Source: Stomatohabitans albus | Lineage (GTDB): Bacteria; Actinomycetota; Nitriliruptoria; Euzebyales; Euzebyaceae | NCBI RefSeq assembly: GCF_036336025.1 | Contig: NZ_JAYKKE010000002.1 | Span: 365,364 to 429,363, forward strand | DNA: 64,000 nt | Direction of reading: 5' to 3' | Shown here: positions 17,960 through 25,824 of the stretch, piece by piece | How positions within the stretch are numbered: position 1 is the stretch's first letter | How the letters are laid out: every line of letters starts with the position of its first letter | Position numbers and translations under genes: made by a program | The notes under the pieces: generated by a model | Seen by the model: only the letters and a program-made list of their open reading frames with translations | Told to the model about the DNA's origin: nothing | The model's database searches: none

Positions 17960-18242
17960 CACTGCCTCTCCTTTCATGCTTGCTATTAGATGCTCAATCT
18001 AGCAAGCGCACTCTAGGGGCAGGCACACATTCATAAGAGCCAAGGATCAGAGGACAGTTTGTAAGCCTGGGCTATAACCCACCTACTTGCCAGCAGAAAG
18101 AATTGCTGAACGGGTTTTTTCCCCGTTGGTATTGGTTAATTGAGGAGGGAGGACCACAAACAGGGTGACTCAGTTTCTGCATTGTCCTATCCTTGCTCGA
18201 ACTGTCAAACGCGAACCAATTCCTCTCACCTAGGTGCCTGAT

Positions 18243-18695
18243 ATGAACCATCCCACCGTTGACCTGGTATTCGACGGCCAGTGCGGCTTTTGCACCCGAT
18301 CGGTCAATTGGATTAAGCGTCTCGATAGGCACGCACGCATCAATGTGCACCCAGCCCAGCGGCTCGGCGTTCGTGAACAATTTGGGCTCACTGAAGCAGA
18401 TACCCAGAACGCTGCTTGGGCATTCAGCAATGGGCGTCGTACCGCTGGTGCTGCAGCAATCAACCTTGCACTTGACGCTGTACTCGGCATCCGTTTCTTC
18501 TCAGTTTTGCATCGAATCCCCGGTTTGCATTGGGCACAAGAACGCACCTACCGCTGGATCTCCGCACACCGCTACCTGCTCCGCGGCGTAACCCCGTGGT
18601 GCACCGCGCACCCTGAAGATTGCGAACTCGCAATAGAAGGAGCAACCTGCACACGCCCTATCGGTGGGGGAGATGCGCCGAGCTGTTCTGGTTAA
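18243..18695 (+). CDS. DCC-family thiol-disulfide oxidoreductase-like protein (DUF393)
   Basis: Small protein of the DCC family, named after the N-terminal motif D-x2-C-x2-C, here FDGQCGFCTRSV with D11, C14 and C17. Middle segments LFSVLHRIPGL-type and ERTYRWISAHRY are also typical (about 80-115). Four further cysteines lie in the C-terminal third. The start is the ATG at 18243, with AGGTG 6 nt upstream; the GTG at 18234 is the alternative. It faces the flavoprotein gene tail to tail. A redox role is inferred from the family only. Confidence 0.8.
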   Translation: MNHPTVDLVFDGQCGFCTRSVNWIKRLDRHARINVHPAQRLGVREQFGLTEADTQNAAWAFSNGRRTAGAAAINLALDAVLGIRFFSVLHRIPGLHWAQERTYRWISAHRYLLRGVTPWCTAHPEDCELAIEGATCTRPIGGGDAPSCSG

Positions 18696-18713
18696 CTCCA
18701 AGCACCGGATAGA

Positions 18714-18740
18714 GCCGCCCAAAGGTGAAGTTCAGGCGGC
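18714..18740. terminator. Short hairpin between convergent DCC and flavoprotein genes
   Basis: GCCGCC (18714-18719) pairs with GGCGGC (18735-18740) around a 15-nt loop between two convergent stops. It is a weak hairpin without a T-run. Confidence 0.4.
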
Positions 18741-18746
18741 ATAGGA

Positions 18747-19892
18747 TCAGTTCGTGCGGCGGCCGAGCCGGCGCAACGCGGTGCTTGCGGCACGGCGACC
18801 GGCTCTGGTCGCGCCAACGGTAGAGGCACTGGAACCATACCCGACGAGGAGGACACGGGGATCGGCGGGGACCTCCACCTCATTGCGGACCTGGATGCCT
18901 CCACCGGGTGCGCGTAGCTGGAGTGGGGCAAGGTGCCGCAGCTCCGAACGGAACCCGGTATTCCAGAAGATCACATCAACGGGCACGTCAGTTTCGTCCT
19001 GAAATGGTGCCCAACTCTCCGGTACCTTCAGTTCCGCCTCTCCGTCCGCTGGAGTGGCGGACATACCTGGAAAGTGCACACCGGTTGGGGTAATACGGTC
19101 GAACATGCCCCGGCTGACCAGCACCCCGGACTCCACGCCCTCAAGATAGTCAGGCAGCATCGGGATACCGGTTGCTGCCACAACACTCACAGGGCGAAGC
19201 CCCGCCTCAGTGCGTTTGCGCACGGCCCGTTCCACATCGAGACCCCACTCGATATTGAAGTCTCGGCTTGTAAACTCTGGTGGTCGGCGTGTCGCCCAAA
19301 TCGTCTCGGTAACTGGGGCAAGTTGCAATAAGAACTGCACCGCTGAGAGCCCCCCGCCAACCACTACTGTCCGACGTCCCCGGAAATGCTCCACATCAAC
19401 AAAGTCAGCCGTATGCAACTGTTCCCCATTGAAAGATGAATCGCCAGGTATGCGTGGTATGAAGGGACGGGTCCAAGTACCAGCCGCTGAAATAACCAGT
19501 CGTGCACGCACACTGTGTTCTTGTCCAGCATGGTCGTAGTACACGGTCAGCGGGCCATCATCACCGTCCTCAGAACGCACCGCGCTGACCGTGGCTGGTC
19601 GGAGGACTGAAAGGCCAAAATGCTGCTCATACCGGCCGTAGTAGTCCGAGACAACGCGGGAGGCAGGCTCATTCGGATCCGCCTCACCCAGTGGTAAACC
19701 GGGCAAGTCAGCAACTCGGTGTGCCCGTCCCAGGGTCAATGAATCCCAGCGGTGACGCCAGGCCCCGCCAGGACCGTCGTTCGCGTCAAGCACCAACAAC
19801 TCGGACCCTACGCTTAGCCCACCAGAGACGAGTTGCCCCGCCGCGGCAAGGCCGGCCTGGCCAGCACCAATAACAACAACATCAATCGTCAT
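18747..19892 (-). CDS. FAD/NAD(P)-binding oxidoreductase (flavin monooxygenase / thioredoxin-reductase-like)
   Basis: Cytoplasmic flavoprotein with two Rossmann motifs: GAGQAG (9-14) for FAD and VVGGGLSAV near 178-186 for NAD(P)H. GPGGAWRHRWDSLTLGRAHR is typical of the flavin-containing monooxygenase-like group. GYGSSASTVGATRAGRRAA near the C-terminus is the final FAD-binding helix region. At 381 aa the length is normal for bacterial YdfM- or CzcO-like proteins, some of which accompany metal-resistance genes. The DNA is GC-rich like the copper ATPase. Substrate unknown. Confidence 0.82.
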   Translation of the reverse strand: MTIDVVVIGAGQAGLAAAGQLVSGGLSVGSELLVLDANDGPGGAWRHRWDSLTLGRAHRVADLPGLPLGEADPNEPASRVVSDYYGRYEQHFGLSVLRPATVSAVRSEDGDDGPLTVYYDHAGQEHSVRARLVISAAGTWTRPFIPRIPGDSSFNGEQLHTADFVDVEHFRGRRTVVVGGGLSAVQFLLQLAPVTETIWATRRPPEFTSRDFNIEWGLDVERAVRKRTEAGLRPVSVVAATGIPMLPDYLEGVESGVLVSRGMFDRITPTGVHFPGMSATPADGEAELKVPESWAPFQDETDVPVDVIFWNTGFRSELRHLAPLQLRAPGGGIQVRNEVEVPADPRVLLVGYGSSASTVGATRAGRRAASTALRRLGRRTN

Positions 19893-20254
19893 GCGTCGAC
19901 CACTTTTCTGGAGGTGATAGGGATCTGATGTAGACCTTGGTCAGTAACGGAATCGGTGATACACGTCTGGATCAGCTTCGGCTTCTCTCGTACCAAGATT
20001 CTCATGGAGAATCAGTCTACCTAGGCCCAGTTATTGCGAACGATTTACGGTTCTGCGTCACGATCCCGATCCAGCCTTCTAACCTACAGCCAATCGTTAT
20101 AGGTTTAGCCATCGTGCCTGTCACGGATGTTGGCCGTACGTCACATGAGGCACACGGTAAACTGCAGGTCGAACCTCAGGGCGTGCTTTTCATTTGGCGG
20201 TAAGACCACAATTTCAAACATGCCCAGTGACGTAATCTTGAGCAGGAGGTCATC
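19893..20254. other. Intergenic stretch with no convincing gene
   Basis: About 360 bases between the divergent flavoprotein and ABC exporter genes. A strong plus-strand ribosome-site sequence (GGAGGTGAT, 19910-19918) is followed only by ATG-TAG (19928-19933), so it serves no ORF. A plus-strand frame at 19937-20203 begins with TTG, has no ribosome site and resembles no family known to me. A minus-strand frame is the shadow of the exporter start. The stretch may be a gene remnant or a recombination junction. The final bases hold the exporter's GGAGG site. Confidence 0.5.
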
Positions 20255-22159
20255 ATGTCGATGATGGGTGTGGGCGCTGGCATGGGGATGGGCCGTATGC
20301 GCCCTGGCAGTCGGCTCATTCGCCAAGGTATGGACCCACGTGATAATCGCCCTGTCTCAATGGCCTTGTGGGGACGTGTTTGGAGAACCTTCGCAAAGCC
20401 TTATACCCGGTACCTCATTGCGCTGGTGTCCATCTTGGCAATTGGGAGTGTGCTTACGGTGATTCCACCGCGCATCATCGGCATGATTGTCGATACCCTT
20501 TCTGCCAATGGTGGTATAGATGCGACCGCAACGACGCGTATCACATGGCTTGCACTCAGCCTTGTGGGCATTAGCGTGCTGACTGCGGCGTTCAATATCG
20601 GCCAGCGGTATGTGAGCGCCTGCATCGGGGAAGGGCTTATCCGTGATCTACGCGTCACGCTTTTTCGGCATATTCAACAAATGCCCATTGCTTTTTTTAC
20701 CGCCACCCAAACTGGTGCCCTCATCAGTCGGATTAATAGTGATGTCATCGGGGCCCAGAGTGCAGTAACGGGAACCTTTGGGACATTGGTGGCCAATATC
20801 GTTCAAGTGGTTGCCGCGATTGGGGTGATGCTGGCGCTCAATTGGAAGCTCACGATGATCGTGCTCGTGATGTTTCCGATCTTTATCGTGCTCGCCAAGA
20901 TCGTGGGCCGACGTCTCGAGGGTTACACGCGCGATCAAATGGAACTCAATGCCACGATGCAAACGTTCATGACGGAACGTTTTGGTGCAAGTGGGGCATT
21001 GTTATCCAAACTCTTTGGCCACCCTGATGATGACGCAAACCAATTTGCGCAAAAAGCCGATCAAGCGCGTGATATTGGGATTAAGCAAGCCATCACTGGT
21101 CGTACCTTCTTCGTTGTCCTAACCCTGATGGGCGCTATTGGAACGGCATTGTCCTACCTCATCGGTGGCTATATGGCCATAGCAGGTGCCATGACACCAG
21201 GAGAAGTAGTGGCCTTCGGGGTATTAGTCACCCAGGCCTATATGCCATTGGCGGCACTCTCCAATGCCCCCATTGAGGTATTAACAGCGCTAGTGAGCTT
21301 TGATCGAGTATTTGACATCCTAGATTTGCCCATCCAATTGGAAGCCCCAACAGATCCTATTCCCTTACCCAATCCCCAAGGGCGTATTCAGTTTTCCAAT
21401 GTTTCATTTGGATATCCACCAGAATCCAAGGAATCAACATTGGATTCTTGGGGAACCATTACCCTCAATCAGCCTGACCATCTCACCTTGCACAATATTT
21501 CCTTCACCGCAGAACCCGGTCAAACCGTTGCCCTTGTCGGCCCTTCCGGGGCGGGTAAATCGACGATCTTGAGCCTCGTTAATCGCCTATGGGATGTGAC
21601 AAGCGGATCCGTCACCATTGACGGTATTGATGTTCGTAATCTCAGTTTTTCTACCCTCCGGCACACAGTTGGTGTCGTTAACCAGGACCCTCACCTCTTC
21701 CACGACACGGTTCGAGCAAATTTGTTGCTTGCAAATCCCACTGCCAGCGAAGCTGACCTGCGTACAGCATGCGAAATGGCGCACATCATGGATGTTATTG
21801 ACGCCTTGCCCTACGGCTTTGACACGATTGTGGGTGAACGGGGCTATCGCCTGAGTGGCGGCGAAAAACAGCGACTTGCTATTGCCCGTGTGTTATTAGC
21901 CGACCCGGCCATTGTTGTGTTAGATGAAGCAACCAGCCATTTAGATTCAGCCAATGAAGCAGCCATTCAGCACGCCTTTACCTCAGCGTTAGCCGGACGT
22001 ACATCGCTTGTGATTGCCCACCGACTCTCAACGGTAACGAGTGCAGACATCATTTTGGTTATTGATGAAGGTGAAATTATTGAAGCCGGATCAAGTGATC
22101 AATTACTGGCTGCGGATGGGTTGTACGCTCGCCTTTATCACACCCAATTTGACACCTAA
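20255..22159 (+). CDS. ABC transporter, fused permease and ATPase (MsbA/LmrA-like exporter)
   Basis: Half-transporter that dimerises to export lipids, drugs or peptides. A Met/Gly-rich N-terminus (about 1-20) precedes a six-helix membrane domain (about 50-340). The ATPase domain follows, with Walker A GPSGAGKST (about 429), signature LSGGEKQR (about 533), Walker B IVVLDEATSHLD (about 553) and the H-loop IAHRLS. A GGAGGT site 6-8 nt before the ATG supports the start. A cysteine-less ArsC-like gene follows after 18 nt. Substrate unknown. Confidence 0.92.
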   Translation: MSMMGVGAGMGMGRMRPGSRLIRQGMDPRDNRPVSMALWGRVWRTFAKPYTRYLIALVSILAIGSVLTVIPPRIIGMIVDTLSANGGIDATATTRITWLALSLVGISVLTAAFNIGQRYVSACIGEGLIRDLRVTLFRHIQQMPIAFFTATQTGALISRINSDVIGAQSAVTGTFGTLVANIVQVVAAIGVMLALNWKLTMIVLVMFPIFIVLAKIVGRRLEGYTRDQMELNATMQTFMTERFGASGALLSKLFGHPDDDANQFAQKADQARDIGIKQAITGRTFFVVLTLMGAIGTALSYLIGGYMAIAGAMTPGEVVAFGVLVTQAYMPLAALSNAPIEVLTALVSFDRVFDILDLPIQLEAPTDPIPLPNPQGRIQFSNVSFGYPPESKESTLDSWGTITLNQPDHLTLHNISFTAEPGQTVALVGPSGAGKSTILSLVNRLWDVTSGSVTIDGIDVRNLSFSTLRHTVGVVNQDPHLFHDTVRANLLLANPTASEADLRTACEMAHIMDVIDALPYGFDTIVGERGYRLSGGEKQRLAIARVLLADPAIVVLDEATSHLDSANEAAIQHAFTSALAGRTSLVIAHRLSTVTSADIILVIDEGEIIEAGSSDQLLAADGLYARLYHTQFDT

Positions 22160-22177
22160 TCAGGACAACAACAGCCC

Positions 22178-22540
22178 ATGGCAGAACTTCAACTTTTTAT
22201 CCATCCCAAACACAAAGCCGCGAAGGCTGCGGAGCGTTTCTTTAAGGAACGCAACCTGAAATACCATGCGGTAGATGTCCGTAAAAAACCGCCTTCACCA
22301 GGTGAGCTACGTCGGTTTGTTCAGCGCTTTGGCCTTGATGCTGTGGTTGATAAACAGGCCAAGGCGTATGTTGAAGGGGGATGGCGTTATCTCCAAGCAG
22401 GGGAGGAGGATTGGATTGCTCGCCTATGTGCCGATCCAAGCGTCCTTCAACTCCCGTTAGTTCGGTACGGAAATACCCTTGCGGTGGGTAAAGATGAAGC
22501 TGCTTGGAAGGAAATTGCACAACGAATAAAGGCATCCTGA
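22178..22540 (+). CDS. ArsC/Spx-fold protein lacking the catalytic cysteine
   Basis: A 120-aa thioredoxin-like protein of the arsenate-reductase-like superfamily. The N-terminal strand-loop that normally reads H-P-x-C-S-x-C-K reads HPKHKAAK (9-16), so both cysteines are gone; the protein has a single Cys, in LCADPS. The conserved second region is intact (VDVRKKPPSPGELRRFVQRFG), as is the proline-containing LQLPLVRYG that corresponds to the LRPI-x-ho turn. Arsenate reduction is therefore very unlikely. Cysteine-less ArsC-like proteins occur in other bacteria and have no firm function. Probably co-transcribed with the ABC exporter 18 nt upstream. Confidence 0.8.
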   Translation: MAELQLFIHPKHKAAKAAERFFKERNLKYHAVDVRKKPPSPGELRRFVQRFGLDAVVDKQAKAYVEGGWRYLQAGEEDWIARLCADPSVLQLPLVRYGNTLAVGKDEAAWKEIAQRIKAS

Positions 22541-22547
22541 CCATTTA

Positions 22548-22580
22548 GGCTGTCGCAGATCACCAAGATATGCGATAGCC
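22548..22580 (+). terminator. Hairpin terminator after the ArsC-like gene
   Basis: GGCTGTCGCA (22548-22557) pairs with TGCGATAGCC (22571-22580), 10 bp with one G-T pair and a 13-nt loop. It separates the exporter operon from hup. There is no T-run. Confidence 0.6.
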
Positions 22581-22658
22581 TGACCAGAACAGCCCCGTTA
22601 AGGGCGGCTATACAAAACGTTGTAACAAGCGTTTTCCGATCTAAAGGAAGAACATCTT

Positions 22659-22934
22659 ATGAACAAGAGTGAACTCATCGTCGCTGCTGCAGACTCCGCT
22701 GAAATGAGCAAGGCCGATATTGGCCGTGCTTTGGATGCGATTATTGGAACGATCCGTGACGCCGTTGCCAGCGGCGAAAAGGTTTCCATCACTGACTTTG
22801 GCAGCTTCGAACGTCGTTCTCGCGCCGCCCGAACCGGACGCAACCCCCAAACGGGTGAAGAACTGCCAGTGCCAGCCAGCAAGGCGCCTGCCTTTAAGCC
22901 GGCTAAAAAATTCAAGGACCAGGTAAACGTATAA
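22659..22934 (+). CDS. hup: HU-family nucleoid protein
   Basis: Small basic DNA-bending protein that compacts the chromosome as a dimer. All 91 residues match HU: MNKSELI at the N-terminus, ITDFGSFERRSRAARTGRNPQTGEELPVPASKAPAF for the DNA-binding arm (about 44-80), and a KP-A-KFKD end. It lacks the long Lys/Ala-rich C-terminal tail of mycobacterial HupB. AAAGGA stands about 10 nt before the ATG. It is a single-gene unit between two hairpin terminators, as expected for an abundant protein. Confidence 0.96.
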   Translation: MNKSELIVAAADSAEMSKADIGRALDAIIGTIRDAVASGEKVSITDFGSFERRSRAARTGRNPQTGEELPVPASKAPAFKPAKKFKDQVNV

Positions 22935-22952
22935 ACCTTGGTCTATGAGCGG

Positions 22953-22980
22953 CCGACCATATGGTCGGTCGTTTATTTTT
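22953..22980 (+). terminator. Rho-independent terminator of hup
   Basis: A perfect palindrome of 16 bp (CCGACCATATGGTCGG, 22953-22968) is followed by TCGTTTATTTTT, one of the few U-rich tails in this window. The stem would close on an AUAU loop. Confidence 0.8.
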
Positions 22981-22998
22981 ACGTAGGAAAGGAACACT

Positions 22999-23778
22999 GT
23001 GGCAAAAACGTGCACATCCTGTGGGGCACGAAATACGCCTGAGGCTTCATTTTGCCTCCAGTGCATGGCTCCCTTTGAGCCGTTAGTCCTTCCTCAGCCC
23101 CCAATCCGCTTTCTTACATCATCAACGTCACCGCCAAGGGAACCTGCACTGAACGGTCGCGCTACTCCCTATTCCGAGGAGACTGCCAACCACAAGCCAG
23201 CCACGCCGCCATCAGCATTTGCCCCCACTCAAGCAGCAGATCATGCGGAGTACACCCAACGTGAACACGAGGCAACCATGCCAACAGCGGGTGTAGTAAT
23301 TAATGATGACGGGCTTGGGATGGTTAACGGGCAGCCAGTGTGGGAGTGCCGCCAATGCGGGAATATTCAATCCCTTGACACCTTTTTATGTGAACGCTGT
23401 GGCAATCGCTTTGGAGATGAAAAACCAGACCCGATCGCCCTTGCTCAACTGACGAGAAATGAGTGGTATTTCCCTGGCTACGGCTTTTATCTGGCAGGAC
23501 GGACGATTCATGCCATTACCCGCGTCCTTATTACAGCCGGTTGGCTAGGAATGGCTATCTTTGTCGCTCTCCAACGTCCACTCGTAGCCCTCCCGCTCTT
23601 CATCGGTATCGGGGTCATCTGGGTCACAAGCCCCAAAGATCTGGAGCGTACACTGCTTGGCCAAGAACCATTCTTGAACGCCAAGAACTTGCTACTACTC
23701 ATTACTGGAACGCTGCTGGCATTTATCTTGGTTGGTGCAGCCGATTTCTATTTGGGAACAAGAGGGTTTGGCCAGTAA
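22999..23778 (+). CDS. Membrane protein with two zinc ribbons
   Basis: The N-terminus has a CxxC...CxxC zinc ribbon (C5, C8, C19, C22). A Pro/Thr-rich linker (about 25-110) follows, then a second ribbon (C117, C120, C131, C134), and three to four hydrophobic segments in the last 95 residues. It starts at GTG with AGGAAAGGA upstream. The ROK sugar kinase begins 9 nt after its stop, so the two are likely co-transcribed. No named family was recognised; zinc-ribbon membrane proteins of this shape are common and mostly uncharacterised. Zinc binding is inferred from the cysteine spacing. Confidence 0.75.
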   Translation: MAKTCTSCGARNTPEASFCLQCMAPFEPLVLPQPPIRFLTSSTSPPREPALNGRATPYSEETANHKPATPPSAFAPTQAADHAEYTQREHEATMPTAGVVINDDGLGMVNGQPVWECRQCGNIQSLDTFLCERCGNRFGDEKPDPIALAQLTRNEWYFPGYGFYLAGRTIHAITRVLITAGWLGMAIFVALQRPLVALPLFIGIGVIWVTSPKDLERTLLGQEPFLNAKNLLLLITGTLLAFILVGAADFYLGTRGFGQ

Positions 23779-23787
23779 GCTCAAAAC

Positions 23788-24765
23788 ATGTCTTCTGAAA
23801 CCCCCTATGCCATTGGTATCGACCTTGGCGGAACAAAACTCGCTTGTGGACTCATTGACCGTTCTGGCCGCGTCGAATACGCCGTTAAAAAGCCAACTCG
23901 AGGCGATCAAGTCTCTGTACTAAGTGACATTGCAAGTGCCATTAAAGAGGTCTGGACACATACCAACCAAACCGCACCGACACCAGTGGGTATTGGTGTA
24001 CCAGGGTTGGTAACCCATGACGGGATTTTCCGGTATGGACCAAATATCAGTTTGCGTGACGTCAATATTGCCCAAGAGATTCGCCAACGAACTGGAGCAA
24101 CGGACGTTCATGTTGAAAATGACGCCAATGTTGCCCTTTGGGCCGAATATTGCCTTGGAGCTGGACGTACCCATGACGCCCACGAGATCACGATGGTTAA
24201 TTTAGGCACCGGTATCGGTGGTGCATTCATTGTGAATGGCAAACTTGTCCGAGGTGCTCGTGGATTTGCCGGTGAGCCAGGCCATATGGTGATCGCTGTT
24301 GATGGCGTTGCCGGTGTCGGCGGTCTTCGTGGCGAGATCGAAGCCTATGCGTCCGGTTGGGCAATGGGTCGACTGGCACGTGAACGTCGTGAACGCTTTG
24401 GGCTGCTGGACTCTGTGCTCCAAGATGCTGATCCGCTTGACGGCAAAGCGGTGACTATGGCGGCTAGTGACGGTGATGCCGGCGCGATTGCGATTGTGAA
24501 TGAGGCTGCGAGGTGGCTAGGTATTCACCTTGCCGGACTCGTCAATGCCTTAGACCCAGAACTCATCATCTTGGGAGGTGGTGCGGCAAGCGCCCATGAA
24601 TTGATGATTCCTGAAGCACAACGGGTAATGAACACATACACCCTTGGCTACCCCCTCTACCGTGAACCGGTACCGATTGTCCATGCAGAAATGGACAATA
24701 ACGCTGGGATGATTGGAGCGGGCCTCCTCGGACTGGGCCACCACGCTGGCCGTCTCCCAGCCTAG
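23788..24765 (+). CDS. ROK-family sugar kinase (glucokinase-like) lacking the zinc-binding cysteines
   Basis: Cytoplasmic ATP-dependent kinase, probably for glucose or another hexose. The phosphate motif DLGGTK is at 12-17. The catalytic Asp is D112 in VENDANVA. NLGTGIGGAF (138-147) and the sugar-contacting EPGHM (163-167) are conserved. In most ROK proteins a CxCGxxGCxExYASG zinc motif follows. Here the stretch reads GVGGLRGEIEAYASG (176-190), so by alignment the three cysteines are G176, G178 and E183. H166 remains. Length 325 aa is normal. It ends 15 nt before the convergent DUF2007-like gene. Confidence 0.85.
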   Translation: MSSETPYAIGIDLGGTKLACGLIDRSGRVEYAVKKPTRGDQVSVLSDIASAIKEVWTHTNQTAPTPVGIGVPGLVTHDGIFRYGPNISLRDVNIAQEIRQRTGATDVHVENDANVALWAEYCLGAGRTHDAHEITMVNLGTGIGGAFIVNGKLVRGARGFAGEPGHMVIAVDGVAGVGGLRGEIEAYASGWAMGRLARERRERFGLLDSVLQDADPLDGKAVTMAASDGDAGAIAIVNEAARWLGIHLAGLVNALDPELIILGGGAASAHELMIPEAQRVMNTYTLGYPLYREPVPIVHAEMDNNAGMIGAGLLGLGHHAGRLPA

Positions 24766-24780
24766 TTCGTGCCCGTGTCT

Positions 24781-25242
24781 TTATTCAGAGCCTCGGGCAT
24801 GTCGGCTCCGCCCCGAAGCAATCCAAACCCCGCCAATAATTAAGGCCAGCCCCCAAATAATCACCATCATGGTTGGATCCATCACACCACCCACCCCCAC
24901 CGTCAATAGGCCTGGGATGAGTAGCATCGTCACCAAAAACGCGATGTCTTTAAATCGGGTGGTGATCAGTGGCTTGGGGTTTGGGTTGTCTTGATAAGCT
25001 GCAACGCCAGCACCCATGCGTTTGGGAACTGGCTTGGCGTCTCGTAAGGCAAGGACTTCTTCCATCCGGTTAGCCATAATCATGAAGGCACGATCTCGTT
25101 GATCAGGAACGACAAGAATCCTGATCTCATCAACGGAGGCCAATTCAGTTTGGCTATCAATACCAGCGCGCCGCAGTACCGTACGGACCGCAGTTGCGGT
25201 TGGTTCGTCTAAGGTGACTAATTCTTCGAGTGCGTCAGCCAT
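24781..25242 (-). CDS. Small membrane protein in the Ser/Thr kinase operon
   Basis: A 153-aa protein with a soluble N-terminal part (about 1-95) and two hydrophobic segments (about 98-118 and 124-143). The N-terminal pattern (AVRTVLRRAGIDSQTEL...IRILVVPDQRDRAFMIM) faintly resembles the DUF2007 'putative signal transducing protein' fold; this is weak. It starts 6 nt after the stop of the upstream unknown gene and is the last gene of a three-gene leftward operon headed by a protein kinase. Function unknown. Confidence 0.6.
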   Translation of the reverse strand: MADALEELVTLDEPTATAVRTVLRRAGIDSQTELASVDEIRILVVPDQRDRAFMIMANRMEEVLALRDAKPVPKRMGAGVAAYQDNPNPKPLITTRFKDIAFLVTMLLIPGLLTVGVGGVMDPTMMVIIWGLALIIGGVWIASGRSRHARGSE

Positions 25243-25248
25243 TACGTT

Positions 25249-25815
25249 TCATCGCCCCTGTGTTCGAACACGTTGTAGTACATCATCACGAAATGCAACA
25301 AACTCATTGATACGTTCACCGGCGCCCATGAGCGTGATCGTTGATGGAATTAGATTAACGGACATCGTAGACGGTTCAATATCACCAAAGGAAACTGGCT
25401 CGATATGACCAGCAATCGTCGGATTCATAAGCATAACGCCTAACCCAACATCCATTTGACTACCATTTGGCTTGGCCACACTCATCAACTGAACACCGGT
25501 AATACTTGAGTAGGGATGTGACGCGATAGAAGTATCAAATGTTGTTTCGACATTGGCCCCATCCAGATCGTAGTGTTCTTCAGTCACCAAAACCGTATGA
25601 AGCTCGCGCTGTCCAAGTAACCAAAGCGCAATGTCATGATGGACGTGTCCAGCATCACAGGTGTCTTCAGCAATACTCATGAGCCATGCGTGATAATTAT
25701 CATCGGCAATGACTCGGTGTAAATGATCAATGAGCCAGCCACGTAATTGCGCTTGGTGTTTAACTTCGAGATGGTTAGAAAGGGCAAAGTCCCAGGAAAG
25801 ATCAGCTTGTCGCAC
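25249..25815 (-). CDS. Unknown soluble protein in the Ser/Thr kinase operon (DUF5998-like?)
   Basis: A 188-aa protein with no signal peptide or membrane segment. An N-terminal region rich in His and acidic residues (HAWLMSIAEDTCDAGHVHHD, about 43-62) is followed by a strand-rich part with the pattern LHTVLVTEEHYDL...ITGVQLMSVA and IEPVSFGDIEPSTMSVNLIP. The overall plan recalls the actinobacterial DUF5998 family, but I am not certain. It begins 9 nt after the kinase stop, so it may be a kinase substrate or regulator. Confidence 0.55.
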   Translation of the reverse strand: MRQADLSWDFALSNHLEVKHQAQLRGWLIDHLHRVIADDNYHAWLMSIAEDTCDAGHVHHDIALWLLGQRELHTVLVTEEHYDLDGANVETTFDTSIASHPYSSITGVQLMSVAKPNGSQMDVGLGVMLMNPTIAGHIEPVSFGDIEPSTMSVNLIPSTITLMGAGERINEFVAFRDDVLQRVRTQGR

Positions 25816-25824
25816 GGATCCAGT

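Noticed and set aside
19937-20203. An 88-codon plus-strand ORF between the flavoprotein and ABC exporter genes
   Set aside because: Starts at TTG without a ribosome site, matches no family I know, and lies in a possible scar region.
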